Origin: Echeneis naucrates
Lineage: Eukaryota; Chordata; Actinopteri; Carangiformes; Echeneidae
Assembly: GCF_900963305.1 (NCBI RefSeq)
Contig: NC_042519.1
Location: 24,428,393-24,492,392, forward strand
Reading direction: 5' to 3'
DNA length: 64,000 nucleotides
Shown: positions 53,632-64,000 of the stretch, piece by piece
Layout: each line of letters begins with the position of its first letter
Position numbering within the stretch: the first letter of the stretch is position 1
Notes under the pieces: generated by a model
Told to the model about the DNA's origin: nothing
The model's database searches: none
The model's input: only the letters and a program-made list of their open reading frames with translations
Position numbers and translations under genes: made by a program

Positions 53632-55167
53632 TGTCAGCCTGGCACAGTCGCAGTATGCACGCTATGTACTCAGCATGCCAACTCAGCCTCAGCACTGCAA
53701 TGCAGCGCTGTGCATTTGGCCAAGTCATGCCACACACACACACACACACAGACACACATTAAGGAGGCACACACACACACACAGATGATTGTCTCTGTGT
53801 GTGTGTGTTCCTCCTTAATGTTCAACCTTGCAGTCTATTCTTTCCTATAGCAGCTCCCCCCCCACCCCCATCCTCTGCAGGGCACTTAGCCGCATTAGCT
53901 CCCTCACTGTCCTCAGATGACTCCTCCTCTTCCTCCCTCCTCCTCCTCGGCTGTCTGCTGTGTACCCCCCCCACCCCCCTCCTCCCCCCTGTGACACACC
54001 AGACGATGCGTTGACTGAGCGCAGGAGAAGAAGAAGAAAACCTCTCCCATCCAGCCGTCCTACTGCTGCATGGAGGAGAAGCAAAGGAGGAAGAGGAGCA
54101 GAGAGGAGGTGAGACCTGTCTGTCTTTCTGTCTGTCTGACGTCCTCCTCTAACTGCACCTGTCTGTCTGCCAGACAGTTTTTTTTTTGTTGTTGTTGTTT
54201 CTGTGTCTTTATGTACCTGTCTCTCTTTCTGTCTGTCTGTCTGTAAACAACTAAACTCTGAAACAGACTGAACTAATATTCACTCTACTGGACTGTATCT
54301 CCACTAGTCTAGAGGAGACCCTCTTAATGTGTAGCGGACTGTGCTGGAATGTGGCGGACTGTACTTGACTGAACTGTTCTGGATCATGGTAGACTGAGAT
54401 GGACCAGACTGGTTACTCAGAGAAAGAGGTTTCATGTGGTTTTATATCCAAGCTGACCTCTGACCTTTTCTCAAAGCTCACAGTCTGTCATGTTGTAGAC
54501 ATGTCATCCAGTCAAATCACACACACATACACAGTGTTAGTGAGCTAAAAATTCTACCATTAGCATGAAGCAGCTAGCATTAGCCTGGTGCTGGTAGCCG
54601 TCAGGGCATGAGGACATCTCTTTGTCTGTCTGACTTTTTCTGTCTTTGAAACTCAGAATCAACCTCAGCTGTCCATCAGTAAAGACTGTTCAGACGGTCT
54701 CAGGACCAAGGACCAGGCCAGACCTGGTCTACATTTTGAGATCTTTGTCAATATGATGATGATGAAGATGACTGTGTGTCATGCCTTTATTTCTAATGTT
54801 GTTGTCTAATGTTGAGGACAACAAGTCTGGATACAGGTTTACTAAGACAACCCCCCCCCCCCCCCCCCCCATGTTCTAGCTGTTTCCTGTTCTGAACTTC
54901 ATCCTGATGATCTACAACCTCCTCCTCCTCATATCCCTCTGAGTCAACACCAGGAGTTTACCCCGCCCTCCTCCAGCCCTGACCTCTGACCTCACTGTTT
55001 CAACATTATGTATCTGAAACCTTTTGGAGGTGATATCTGCAGCATCCCTGACACCTAACCCCCCCACCAGTCTGCCTCTGCAGGATCAGAACAATCTCCA
55101 GTCCTCCAGTTAGTCCAAAACCTGAATCACTTCCTGTCCCGGGGTCCTCTGGACTTCTAGGTCCACC
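51928..55167. other. qsox2-nacc2 interval
   Basis: It holds the qsox2 3' UTR (AATAAA at 52680-52685), a TG run at about 53602-53631, CA runs near 53732 and 53771, and a C20 tract at 54851-54870. Purine-rich sequence ending GAGGAG|GTGAGA at 54108 looks like a non-coding first exon of nacc2. Human LHX3 and TMEM250 lie between these genes; I saw neither. Confidence 0.5.
54851..54870. repeat. C20 homopolymer
   Basis: Twenty consecutive C lie upstream of nacc2. The length may be unreliable in sequencing. Confidence 0.9.
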
Positions 55168-57441
55168 ATGTCAGAAGGACTGCTACAGGTGGAGATCCCA
55201 GACTTCGGCAGCAGCGTTCTGGGCAGCCTTAACGAGCAGCGGCTCCTGGGGCACTACTGCGATGTCTCCATCTTGGTGCAGGGTCAGGCTTTTAAGGCGC
55301 ACCGGGCAGTCCTCGCTGCCTCCTCCTTGTACTTCAGAGACCTGTTCAGCTCTGCAGCTGACTCCTCTTCATCCTCCTCCTCCTCCTCCTCAGCTCAGGC
55401 GGTGTTTGAGCTCCCATCCTCCGTAACGCCAACTTGTTTCCAGCAGATCTTGTCGTTCTGCTACACTGGACGCCTCAGCATGGCCACCAACGAGCAGTTG
55501 GTGCTCATGTACACAGCAGGCTACCTTCAGATCCAGAACATCGTGGAGCGAGGCATGGAGCTGATGATGATGAAGGCCTCCTCCTCTTCCTCGCCTCTTT
55601 GCTGCGACTCACAGGTTGGTAGGACATCACCCACAGAACTGAATGCAGGCCTGGCTAGTCCAGGTAGACCAGGACCAATGAGTCCTCATGCTGCTAACAG
55701 GAAATCAGAGTATTTGGTTTCAATACGAGGTGAATACTTAATTCTACAGAAACAGCTTAGCAGCTAAGCTAACTAAGTCAACTCACCTTCCTATTGTTTG
55801 ACAAGTTTTTTAATAACTCTAATAACATGTTTGGTTATTTTTTTTCTTATTCATCTCAGAGAAAAAACTTTCACCATCAAAACCTTTTTCAAACTCCCAG
55901 ACAATTGTGAAATTCGAAACACAAACAGTCTGAGATCAAAGAGTTCACCTGAAGTCCAGGCAGGTGTCTGATTTTTCCACTTTAACACAATCAGGGTTTG
56001 ATCACAGCCAACGTCTGGTGGACATTAGAGGAAATGCTGTTAAACAGCGCGTTTGATTGGTTTGAACCTTTCTATGGCCACACCCCCAGCAATGATGTCA
56101 TAGTGAGTGGGATCAACAAGACGAATTGTCCAAAACAACCAGGTGACAGTAAACGCTGTTGTCTGGCATCTGTGTTGTATCTGTGTATCTGTGTATCAGA
56201 GTATCTGTTTTGCAGACAACCTCAGCAGACGAGCTTGGGGGCTTTGACACCCCTGCGGTGCAGCAGCAGCAAACCACCCCCCAGTCACAGGAGGCCAGTC
56301 CAGACCAGCCAGCCATGAGCCCAGAGGAGCTGCTGCTGGCTGTGAGCCGGATCAAACAGGAGCGAGCCGACACCCCCCCTGCTGAGGAGAACGGAGGACC
56401 GGGAGCAGAGGACGCCAGGTGAGGACAACAGGTGTTAGGTTAAGTTGTCATGGTGATCCTCTAAAAAGGTGATATCTACCTGTAAGCAGGTCAGTATAAC
56501 CAACCAAAGCCTTCCATCTGAGGACCATATCAACATTTAATAAGGACTAGGTCACTAGTTCAAGCCTCTAGACCAGATCCAATCTGAAAGAGAAACATGG
56601 TCATGAGATGTGGCTTATCTGAGGCAGCAGGTTTAACATGGTAGACCAGATCTTCCTGGAGATCCTGAGATGTTCCCGGACCAGAGGACTTCTGGTAGGT
56701 GGCAATGAGGCATCAGAACCAGATACCCAAACCACCTCTGAGCTCCTTCAGGCATGGGTTGGACATGATTTATAGGTAAATCATGAGCTTTGCCTTTTTG
56801 ACTCAGCCCCCACCCCCCACCCCCTAAGGTCCTATTCGGTCAATGTGCCCAACTCAACTCTTCAGGATCAGGATTGTTTCTCAGACCAGATCTCATCTGT
56901 CCATTTCTGTTCTGTCCTCAGAGTGGACCTTGCTGGAGAACTCCAGACCACCAGGAGCAGTGCTTTGTGTTACCTGGGTGCCAGTGGAAGTTTGGTTCCA
57001 GGGCTGCAGTCCTATCTGCTGGCAGGTGGGGGGCGCTCCAGCCCAGGAGGGTCCAGTCTTCCCACAGACTCCCCTCCCTCTCACCCCCCCACCGAGGAGG
57101 AGCTGGAGGAGGATTACTACAGCAACACTGTCCCCCCTGGACTCTACCAGCACATCTATGGGCACCCTGGGAACCCCTACAGTAAGTCACATAACGGTGC
57201 CAAACCAGGACTGGTCCTGTCTATGATGGCAGCACATTTTAAGAACCCAGCAGACAAACAGCAGTCTGGTGTCCCAACTGTGTCCTCAAAGTTTTGGTTC
57301 TGGGAACCCTGATGGTTTCACTGAGGACCAGGACCTAATTTGTCCCCTGACTGTTGAGAGGGTTCAGTCAGTTAAATCTTGTGGACTGTGGTTCAGTGAA
57401 GTATCAGTCCTGGACCATGAATCAAGACGTGTGACAAACCC

Positions 57442-57493
<52 letters not shown>

Positions 57494-59356
57494 TATAACA
57501 CACTAAACAACACACAGCGAGCCTCAGCAGTCAGTAACAAGGAACAAGTCCATAGGAATGCACAAATATGACTACATATGAATACATCCAAATGTATCAG
57601 CGATGGTTATCACACGTTCAGACCTTCGAACAGAGTTATGGCTTTTCCGGCCCAGATATCCCCACAAGGAACATGTTTTGTTGTTTTTTTTAGTTTTTTC
57701 AATTTAGTTAAAAAATTGCTTTTTAAAAAGTTTAACAGAAAACCTTTGAGTAGAAAGAAACTAAAACCAGAAAGTTCTTAACTCCCATTCAGTCAAAATG
57801 AGTCTCAGTGCTGACAAGGTGAAGTGTGATCACATGATCTGATGGTGAAACAGACATCTGCACTTAAGATAGCCTATGCCGTTCCACCTTAACAAGGCTT
57901 TTTGTTCTCTCCTGGTTGCTGAACTCAAAACCTAACAGCTTCTCTGTTTTAGTTCTGTACATACATCCTCCCTCATCCCTCCGTTTTTCTTTACAGTCCA
58001 AGAGAAGATGGAGATGCTGCCGCTACCATTGGCTAATGAACGGCGGCCGTGTGTGCTGGTTGGTCGAGACAACATGGCCCTGCCTGCCAGTCTGATCAGT
58101 CAAATCGGGTACCGCTGTCACCCGTCACTCTACACTGAGGGTGACCCTGGGGAAAAGGTGGAGCTGGTGGCAGGTAGGACCTTGGGTTCAGCTCTCTGGG
58201 CTGTCATGTTTATGTGTTGCCCTGGTAACAGGTTCCTTACCTGTCATGTGATGCGTTCAGGTTCAGGAGTGTTCATGACTCGAGGTCAGCTGATGAACTG
58301 TCACCTGTGTGCTGGGGTCAAACACAAGGTGCTGCTCAGAAGACTGCTGGCGACATTCTTTGACAGGTGAGTGCCAAACCTTAGCTTAGCTTACCTCAGC
58401 TAAACTTATGGTGTAGTTGTTCTACACAGAGTCACAAGATGACGGAATGCAATTTAGGTACAAAAATACACCACAGACCACTAGTCCAGCATAGAGTCAG
58501 TCCTATAGACTCCCATGTCAAATGGCCAACCCATTCCCAGTCTGGAACTAAAACTGTTCTGGCTTCTGGAGATCATTTCCTGCTTCAGGACGACTGAAGG
58601 AGAATTTTGAGAATTCAACTGTTTCCTGTTTATTGTGGTTAAAGTGATACACTTAACATCCTCCCCTTTGCTTGTATTGAGGGGGGGCGGAGTCAGGCAC
58701 TGCAAAGATGGCGACAGTGAGCAGCTGAGTCTGCGCTTCAGAAACCTGTGGTGATGTCACAGAGGCGGCATCCATTTCTGCTTGTCTGAGGTTTTGACCA
58801 GTGAAAATATTTCCTGATTCTCTAACAAAATAATTCACTTCCTGTCTTTTTCCCCACATCAGAATCAGCCGATTATATTAGATGAAACCAAATATCTGAA
58901 TTTCGTCTTGAACAGTGAGAGGGACACTCTTTCTGATCTTTTCAGATGTTTTATGGATTGAAAGGATTGAAGCAGGTCTCGCCCTCAGACATTCTCCCTG
59001 TTTATATGTCAAACAATGAACAAAAAAACAGACTAAAACATTGATGATGCCATGCTGAAACACCCTAATATCCTCTGACATCATCAGCTTTCATGTGACA
59101 TCAGACTGTGTCAAATGTTCCAGAAGGTTCTAACAGCCAGCAGCTTCCCTTTGGACCAGCTGCTGCTTTACATAACTGCTCCGTCACACTGAGAGACAGA
59201 GGCTGCCTACAGCAGCTATAGGTGCTGATTGGGTTGTTATGGTATCCATAGAAACACTCTGGCCAATAGCTGTGGGACGGGGATCCGCTCCTCCACCAAT
59301 GATCCCAGCCGAAAGCCCCTGGACAACCGAGTGTTAAACACCGTCAAACGTAAGAC

Positions 59357-59387
<31 letters not shown>

Positions 59388-60356
59388 GGGTGGTCTCTCC
59401 ATGTCTCTGGTCCTCAGACCGGTTCTTGGACTGTGGAGGACCAGAATGTCCTCACTGTGTCGGAATGACCTCAGCTCTTCTTAACCTTGGTCCTCACAAT
59501 GATAGTCATACAAGTACACACAAACATGCAATGTGATTAATGGATTCATGTTTTACTTTATTTTGGAAACACTGAGACATTTCTCTCTTTCTGTCTTCCA
59601 CCTACTTCTGTCTTTCTCCTCCTCCTCCTCCTCTTATCTTCTTCCTCCTCCTTCTCCTATCTTCCTCTTCCCCCTGTCTTTCTCCTCCTCCTCCTCTTCC
59701 TCTTATCTTCTTCCTCCTCCTCCTCAGTTTACTGTCAGAACTTTGCTCCTAACTTTAAGGAGAGTGAGATGAACGTCATTGCTGCTGACATGTGCACCAA
59801 TGCTCGCCGAGTCCGGAAACGATGGCTCCCAAAGATTCAGTCGCTCCTCCCCGACGGCCTGCCTGCCTCTGCCACCTCCCAACCCCGTAAAGTTAAGAGA
59901 GGAGGGGGAGGAGCTGTAGGCGGATCTCAGGGAGGAGAGGTGGCGGTGCCGCCCAGTGGTAGCCCCTTTGAGCTGGACCTGCGGCAGCTCAGCGCCTCCT
60001 ACCTGGGGCTGGAGGCTCCGCTGTACGTTGAGCACAGAGAGAGGGAGGCAGCGGGGGAGAAGGAGGGGCCGGCCTCACTCCTGCCTCACCTACAGTTTGC
60101 CGGGTCACGTGGGGGAGGAGGAGGGGGAACAGGAGGTGTGGCGCAGGTGGAGGAGGGTATGATGGGAGGTGAGGCAGACGGGGGAGGGAGGCTACAAACT
60201 GAACCACCCTCAGACCTCCCCCTGTCCCTGTCCTCCTCCTCCTCCTCCTCCTCCTCCTCACACCCCTCCCCACAGCCTGCAGAGCCCGCCCCTACTCACA
60301 GAGGATTGGTTGACACAGAGGAGATGGGGGTGGAGCCCCTGGAAGACAGCCAATAA
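55168..60356 (+). CDS. nacc2: nucleus accumbens-associated protein 2 (BTB + BEN)
   Basis: NACC2 is a nuclear BTB-BEN transcriptional repressor; human NACC2 recruits NuRD/HDAC. Seven coding exons join to 1920 nt, 639 aa: 55168-55614, 56216-56418, 56922-57181, 57997-58173, 58261-58366, 59252-59349, 59728-60356. The BTB domain spans about 10-135 ([52 protein letters not shown]) and has an inserted Ser run. The BEN domain spans about 330-455 ([79 protein letters not shown]). [11 protein letters not shown] and [11 protein letters not shown] fit NACC2 over NACC1. A predicted sumoylation-type site SRIKQERAD lies in exon 2. The tail is rich in Gly and Ser runs and unlike human. If intron 1 were kept, the frame would close 50 codons on, giving a BTB-only form. 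Confidence 0.95.
57447..57492. repeat. (CA)n microsatellite in nacc2 intron 3
   Basis: About 23 uninterrupted CA dinucleotides. Confidence 0.95.
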
Positions 60357-61224
60357 GCTTTCTATTGCATTTGCCTACCTGTATGTAAATAACACAATAG
60401 CTACCTGTCGCCCTACATGTCTGTCTACCTAGCTGTCTCTGTTCCCCTACCTCACTACCTGTCTACCTCTCTACCCCCTGTCTGTCTGACCTACCTCTGT
60501 CTGTCATCTCCTGTACCTGTCTGTCTACCTGTCTGTCTACCTGTCCACCTGTCTGTCTGCTCGGCTCTGCTGCATGTTACCAGCCTCCTGCAGTCCGGCA
60601 CACAGGCCCATAGTAACAGGACTGATGATGATGATATTCACGCTATGACAATAAAGCTTCTTGATGATGGCGTCAGGACTGTTGCTTTGATTTACCTCCA
60701 TTCATGGTCACAGAGGATGAACCAACAGGAACTTACATCCCAGCACATTTTAGATTTTTACTTCAGGTTAAATCTAAAATAACTGATCAATCTGGATGTA
60801 AAAAGAAGTATTATATTTGATATTTTAATCAGTAGAAGATGCCAGTGTCTGATATGAAAGATATATTTATTCACACAAACACAAAACGATCATCAGGAAG
60901 GCAGCGACGGTAGAAAAATAAATTTATGGAATCATCTTTTTTTTCAGAGCGGATGAAATGACAAAACAATGATTCCCTCTGAAGTCATGATTCAACTCAG
61001 CTCCCTAATGTTCTAAGGATAGTTCCAATATTTTACAGTAAAAAAAAACAAAAACAACTACACAGGATAGTCAATCAATAATCAATCATCAGTCACTCCG
61101 TCACATGTGATTTATATTATCTGGTAGTTATATTGCAGGAATCCATTCAAAGGTCAATTATCGACTAATTTAGCTAAAATATTCCATGGCTTGATCAGAA
61201 TTCATCTGCAGAGCAAAGCGAGTG
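60357..61224. other. nacc2 3' UTR and flank
   Basis: CTGT/CTAC-rich sequence follows the stop, then AATAAA at 60650-60655. Beyond it is AT-rich, gene-free sequence. Confidence 0.55.
60650..60655 (+). terminator. polyadenylation signal of nacc2
   Basis: AATAAA lies about 295 bases after the nacc2 stop codon. Confidence 0.65.
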
Positions 61225-61483
61225 GGATGCTGGGAAATGTAGTACGTGACCTCCACCGCCATTCTGAACTGTAAACCTCAATAACCAATCGCAGCAGCCT
61301 GGGCAGTGTCACAGCCAATCGTGCAGTTAAGATACATCACCGACCAATCACGGAGCCTCTCTTTCCGCAGCAACAAATCATAGTCCCATAAACATCCCGC
61401 AGCCAATCACAGCAAGTCATCTTACGGCCAGCCAATCCGAATACAACAACATGCATGATGCCGCTCGCCAGTGCGCCTGCGCA
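61225..61483 (+). promoter_or_regulatory. promoter with five CCAAT boxes, ZNF143-type and NRF1-type sites
   Basis: The left end has a ZNF143-type motif on minus (61225-61243, ACTACATTTCCCAGCATCC). Five CCAATC boxes in one orientation follow at 61285, 61315, 61344, 61403 and 61432. TGCGCCTGCGCA at 61472-61483 is one mismatch from the NRF1 palindrome. A CpG island follows directly. This is a classic TATA-less housekeeping promoter layout, for the gene starting to the right. Confidence 0.7.
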
Positions 61484-62421
61484 CACGGTAGACAGCTGAT
61501 AACTCATCTATTATGCTACTTGGCTAAATAAAAACCTCCAGAAAGCAGCCGGAGCCGCCACTGGACGTCCCGGAGGACCCGAACTCAAAGTAAACCGACT
61601 CTCCGACGGTAGCGGGGCAGTTTTGCGGGTCCGGGGAGCGCGGGTCGGGCCTGGGGGGCCGGAGGTGTCGGAGCCGCTCGGCGCCTTCAGACAAAGCTCA
61701 GCTAACAGGCTAACGGCTCGTTAGCTAGCCAAACACCGCGGCAAAGTCTGCTAACATCGGCGCTTTAAACCGACCGACCGGCGGCGGGGACGCTTCCGAC
61801 CGAACATTTATCTTCACCGAGCCTCCGGCGAGCACGCACGGCCCGCAGCAGCCGCCGGAGAGCCGCCCAGGCCTCGGTGTCGGCGGCTCTGTAGCTCGGC
61901 TCGTTAGCGAACTAGCTCGGATTCTGCATCGGCTTGCCCGCCATCTTTTAAAGCGAGATAAATGAGCAGTTCCGTCCGCACGCAGGGCGTCGGGCCCGGG
62001 GCCGCCGGGCGGCTGTACCGGGACTCTGAGCGTTAAAGCCCGGACACTAGGCGGTGGGGTGTGCCGGACAGCCGATGGTACTGCTGTCGGCTGGATGTGT
62101 GCAGTTTGTCGGTCGCAGCGGTGAGTGTTAGCCGTTAGCTCTCCGGTAGCCGCAGCGAGCAGCCACCGGACTCCATCTGTTGATCCCACAGAACCAGATC
62201 CGGACTGGAGGTTTGAGTTGGATGCGGTGTGGGGCAGGCAGGTAGGAGACCGGGATCGGGTCCTGGCGGAGCAGACGGTTTTCAAGTGGTCTGTCGCCCA
62301 GCTGTGTAACTCTGCTGCAGGACTGGTGGACTGACGAGTCAGGACCAGCACCTGTTGGGATTCAGAGAAAGCTGAAGGCCTGAAGTAGACCCGGGTCAGG
62401 TGTTCAGTTTACAGACAACGG
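61484..62421 (+). other. CpG island and first exon(s) of an unidentified gene
   Basis: Bases 61550-62300 are dense in CpG (for example GCCGGAGAGCCGCCCAGGCC). The strong donor ACAACG|GTGAGA at 62421/62422 suggests an exon end, mostly 5' UTR. By human synteny UBAC1 or another 9q34.3 gene could follow, but no identifying codons lie in the window. A long minus frame (61725-62351) is high-GC noise. Confidence 0.5.
62075..62334 (+). CDS. possible 62-aa spliced reading frame in the CpG island
   Basis: I do not recognise the product. ATG at 62075 reads MVLLSAGCVQFVGRS to the donor AGCG|GTGAGT at 62120. The acceptor GATCCCACAG ends at 62191. Joining 62075-62120 to 62192-62334 gives 189 nt, in frame, ending AGLVD-stop. 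The second part has an acidic/aromatic start (EPDPDWRFELDAVWG) and a mixed helix-like stretch (DRVLAEQTVFKWSVAQLC). The 71-bp intron is a typical teleost minimal size. It could be an upstream ORF in a 5' UTR, a small protein or chance. Confidence 0.25.
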
Positions 62422-64000
62422 TGAGAACCCCCTTCAGGTCTAGAGACCTGTCTCCGCGTGTCTTTTTTTTTAAATTCTGTCTCGTTAAGACCTGAGACTG
62501 TGTGCATCTTATGTCAATACGCTGTTTGATTCAGTACCTGATCAGCGTTGCAGCTGAAGATGCTGATTGATCTTGTATTGATCAGCGGTTATTGAGGACA
62601 TTGAGCTGAACTGCTGATCGGTTAATTCTCCTGATGAAGTTCTGAATGGTTTTCTCTGCAAGTTTCTAGATTGTGTGTTGTGGACTTCAACTTGAGATGA
62701 ATTCACATAAAAACTCCTCATCGTTGTCGTCAGCTGGAAAAGTGAACTGGACAGAAGTCTTCAGTTTGTTTGTGTGTTTTTCAGCTTGAGCTGTGAGTTT
62801 TAACCAGTGATTCTTGTTTTCTGATGGTGATTGGTCTGTGATGATTGATCAGTCAGTCAGTCAGTCAGTCAGTCAAACGGCAGAAAGATGAGCTGTCTTG
62901 ATTCCGTCAGCTGAGTTTGTGTAGACCTTTTCAGTTGCTGATATAAAGACAAAGTTCTGGTGATGAGTTCTCGACTATGTGATTGATTTTCGCAGATTAA
63001 ATGATTGGAAATCATCTTTAATGAACACAATGATCTGTGTGCAGAAAAATAAATTTCACTGATATAATTCAGAAGATGGTATGAACTTTTTTATGTCTTA
63101 ATGATAAAGAGCCTCACTCTGGCAGCTGCAGAAGTCTCTGGTCCTCACTGAGAAGAAGCTCAGGCCACAAAGACGATTTTTGACAGGGATTTTATCTGCC
63201 TGGGTGGGTCTTGGCCCTCACCAGAACTAATAAGGTTTTACATTCTGATTTTTGTTGTTGAGATGATCATCTTGTACATTCAGACCAGTTCATAGCCTGG
63301 TGTCACACATTTTACACCAGTTATTGAACCATGTAATCTTGAAGAAACAGATCTTTATTTAAATGTGAGTTGAAATGGTCTGATCAATTGAATAATTGAT
63401 TTCATCTGCTGATCAATTGATTAGCTCATAAAATGTCCATCCAGGTGATGCGTTCCGATGACCAGTAAGCACTGAGGGTTAGAGACTGTGATTGATTATT
63501 AGAACTATTCACTAAATGAGGTCAAACTATTACAACGTGAGAAAGAAAAGTCGATTCTGGTCCCGTCCAGTCTGATCCGTCGTTACAAAGTTGTGCTAAT
63601 GACTGGTCCCAGCCAGTGTAATGATCAGTGAAGGGACTGCTATAGCTTGTGTAAACCAGGTCGAGGTTCATGTAGACCAGACAAATTCTGTCTCGTGAGA
63701 TTTTCAAAGTAAAAATTATTAGGCAGGTTGGGCTCATTGTTTCCATTGTTGTGCTCTTTGTCTAATTTATATAAGATACGTCAGATACAATTACACTCAA
63801 TCACACCTGACTATCAATATTTAATCATTCAAATATTGCTGTTAGCAGCTATTTGTCAGGCCATACACATAACTGAACCAGGAAATGAATGACTCAATAA
63901 TGATTGTTATACTAAGATGAACCTAATCAGATTGAGATCACAAACGCACAGCACAACATGAATAACAAACAAAAGACTTAAAGTTATAAACGAATCCGCA
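62422..64000. other. first intron of the right-hand gene, no exon seen
   Basis: AT-rich sequence with a short (CAGT)n run near 62850-62873. No coding exon was recognised on either strand up to the window end. Confidence 0.4.

Noticed and set aside
61725-62351. 208-codon minus-strand frame
   Set aside because: It lies in a CpG island where stop codons are rare; composition is Arg/Pro/Ser and no domain was recognised.

Overview
The window is nuclear DNA of a bony fish, most likely a compact-genome percomorph-type teleost. Genes are split into many short exons by GT-AG introns, often only 70-300 bp. The proteins read as vertebrate orthologues. Minisatellites, CA/TG runs, LINE tails and a degraded tRNA-derived SINE fill the gaps. 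I rebuilt exon chains by hand from splice sites and recalled vertebrate protein sequences. Eight chains close in frame from ATG to stop; the gene names come from remembered family sequences, not from a database search.

Layout, left to right. 1-2312: an 18-bp minisatellite. 2313-4871: non-coding, with a GC-rich patch and three RFX X-box-like sites inside 170 bp. 4872-9955 (minus): dok1-like adaptor, 8 exons, 622 aa. 11432-15874 (minus): bile-salt-activated lipase cel, 12 exons, 560 aa. 17468-24355 (plus): tsc1/hamartin, 21 exons, 1042 aa, with a LINE fragment in an intron. 24356-28063: gene-free, with a SINE and about 1 kb of GAT repeat. 28064-32104 (plus): ak8, 14 exons, 469 aa. 34129-40013 (plus): ddx31, 20 coding exons, 734 aa. 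40787-42170 (minus): a divergent barhl1-like homeobox gene, 3 exons, 259 aa, with 1.1 kb of purine-only repeat just upstream. 44896-45778 (minus): pieces of cfap77. 47234-51927 (plus): qsox2, 12 exons, 660 aa. 55168-60356 (plus): nacc2, 7 coding exons, 639 aa. 61225-62421: a CpG-rich promoter region with five spaced CCAAT boxes and the first exon(s) of an unidentified gene that runs off the right edge.

The order cel-tsc1-ak8-ddx31-barhl1-cfap77 follows human 9q34.13, and qsox2-nacc2 belong to human 9q34.3. Genes that lie between these in human (GFI1B, GTF3C5, SPACA9, GTF3C4, LHX3, TMEM250) are not visible here. That fits one copy of a region duplicated in the teleost genome duplication and then thinned out, but it is inference. 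dok1 is not a 9q34 gene in human. The genes do not form one pathway: they cover immune/receptor signalling (dok1), digestion (cel), mTORC1 control (tsc1), cilia (ak8, cfap77), ribosome-associated RNA helicase work (ddx31), transcription (barhl1, nacc2) and secretory-pathway disulfide formation (qsox2).

I did not find a novel multi-gene system. The observations most worth a second look are the X-box cluster, the regularly spaced CCAAT array, the LINE whose 3' end sits against a tsc1 splice acceptor, the fast-diverging Bar homeodomain, the eroded cfap77 and a 62-aa spliced reading frame in the right-hand CpG island.
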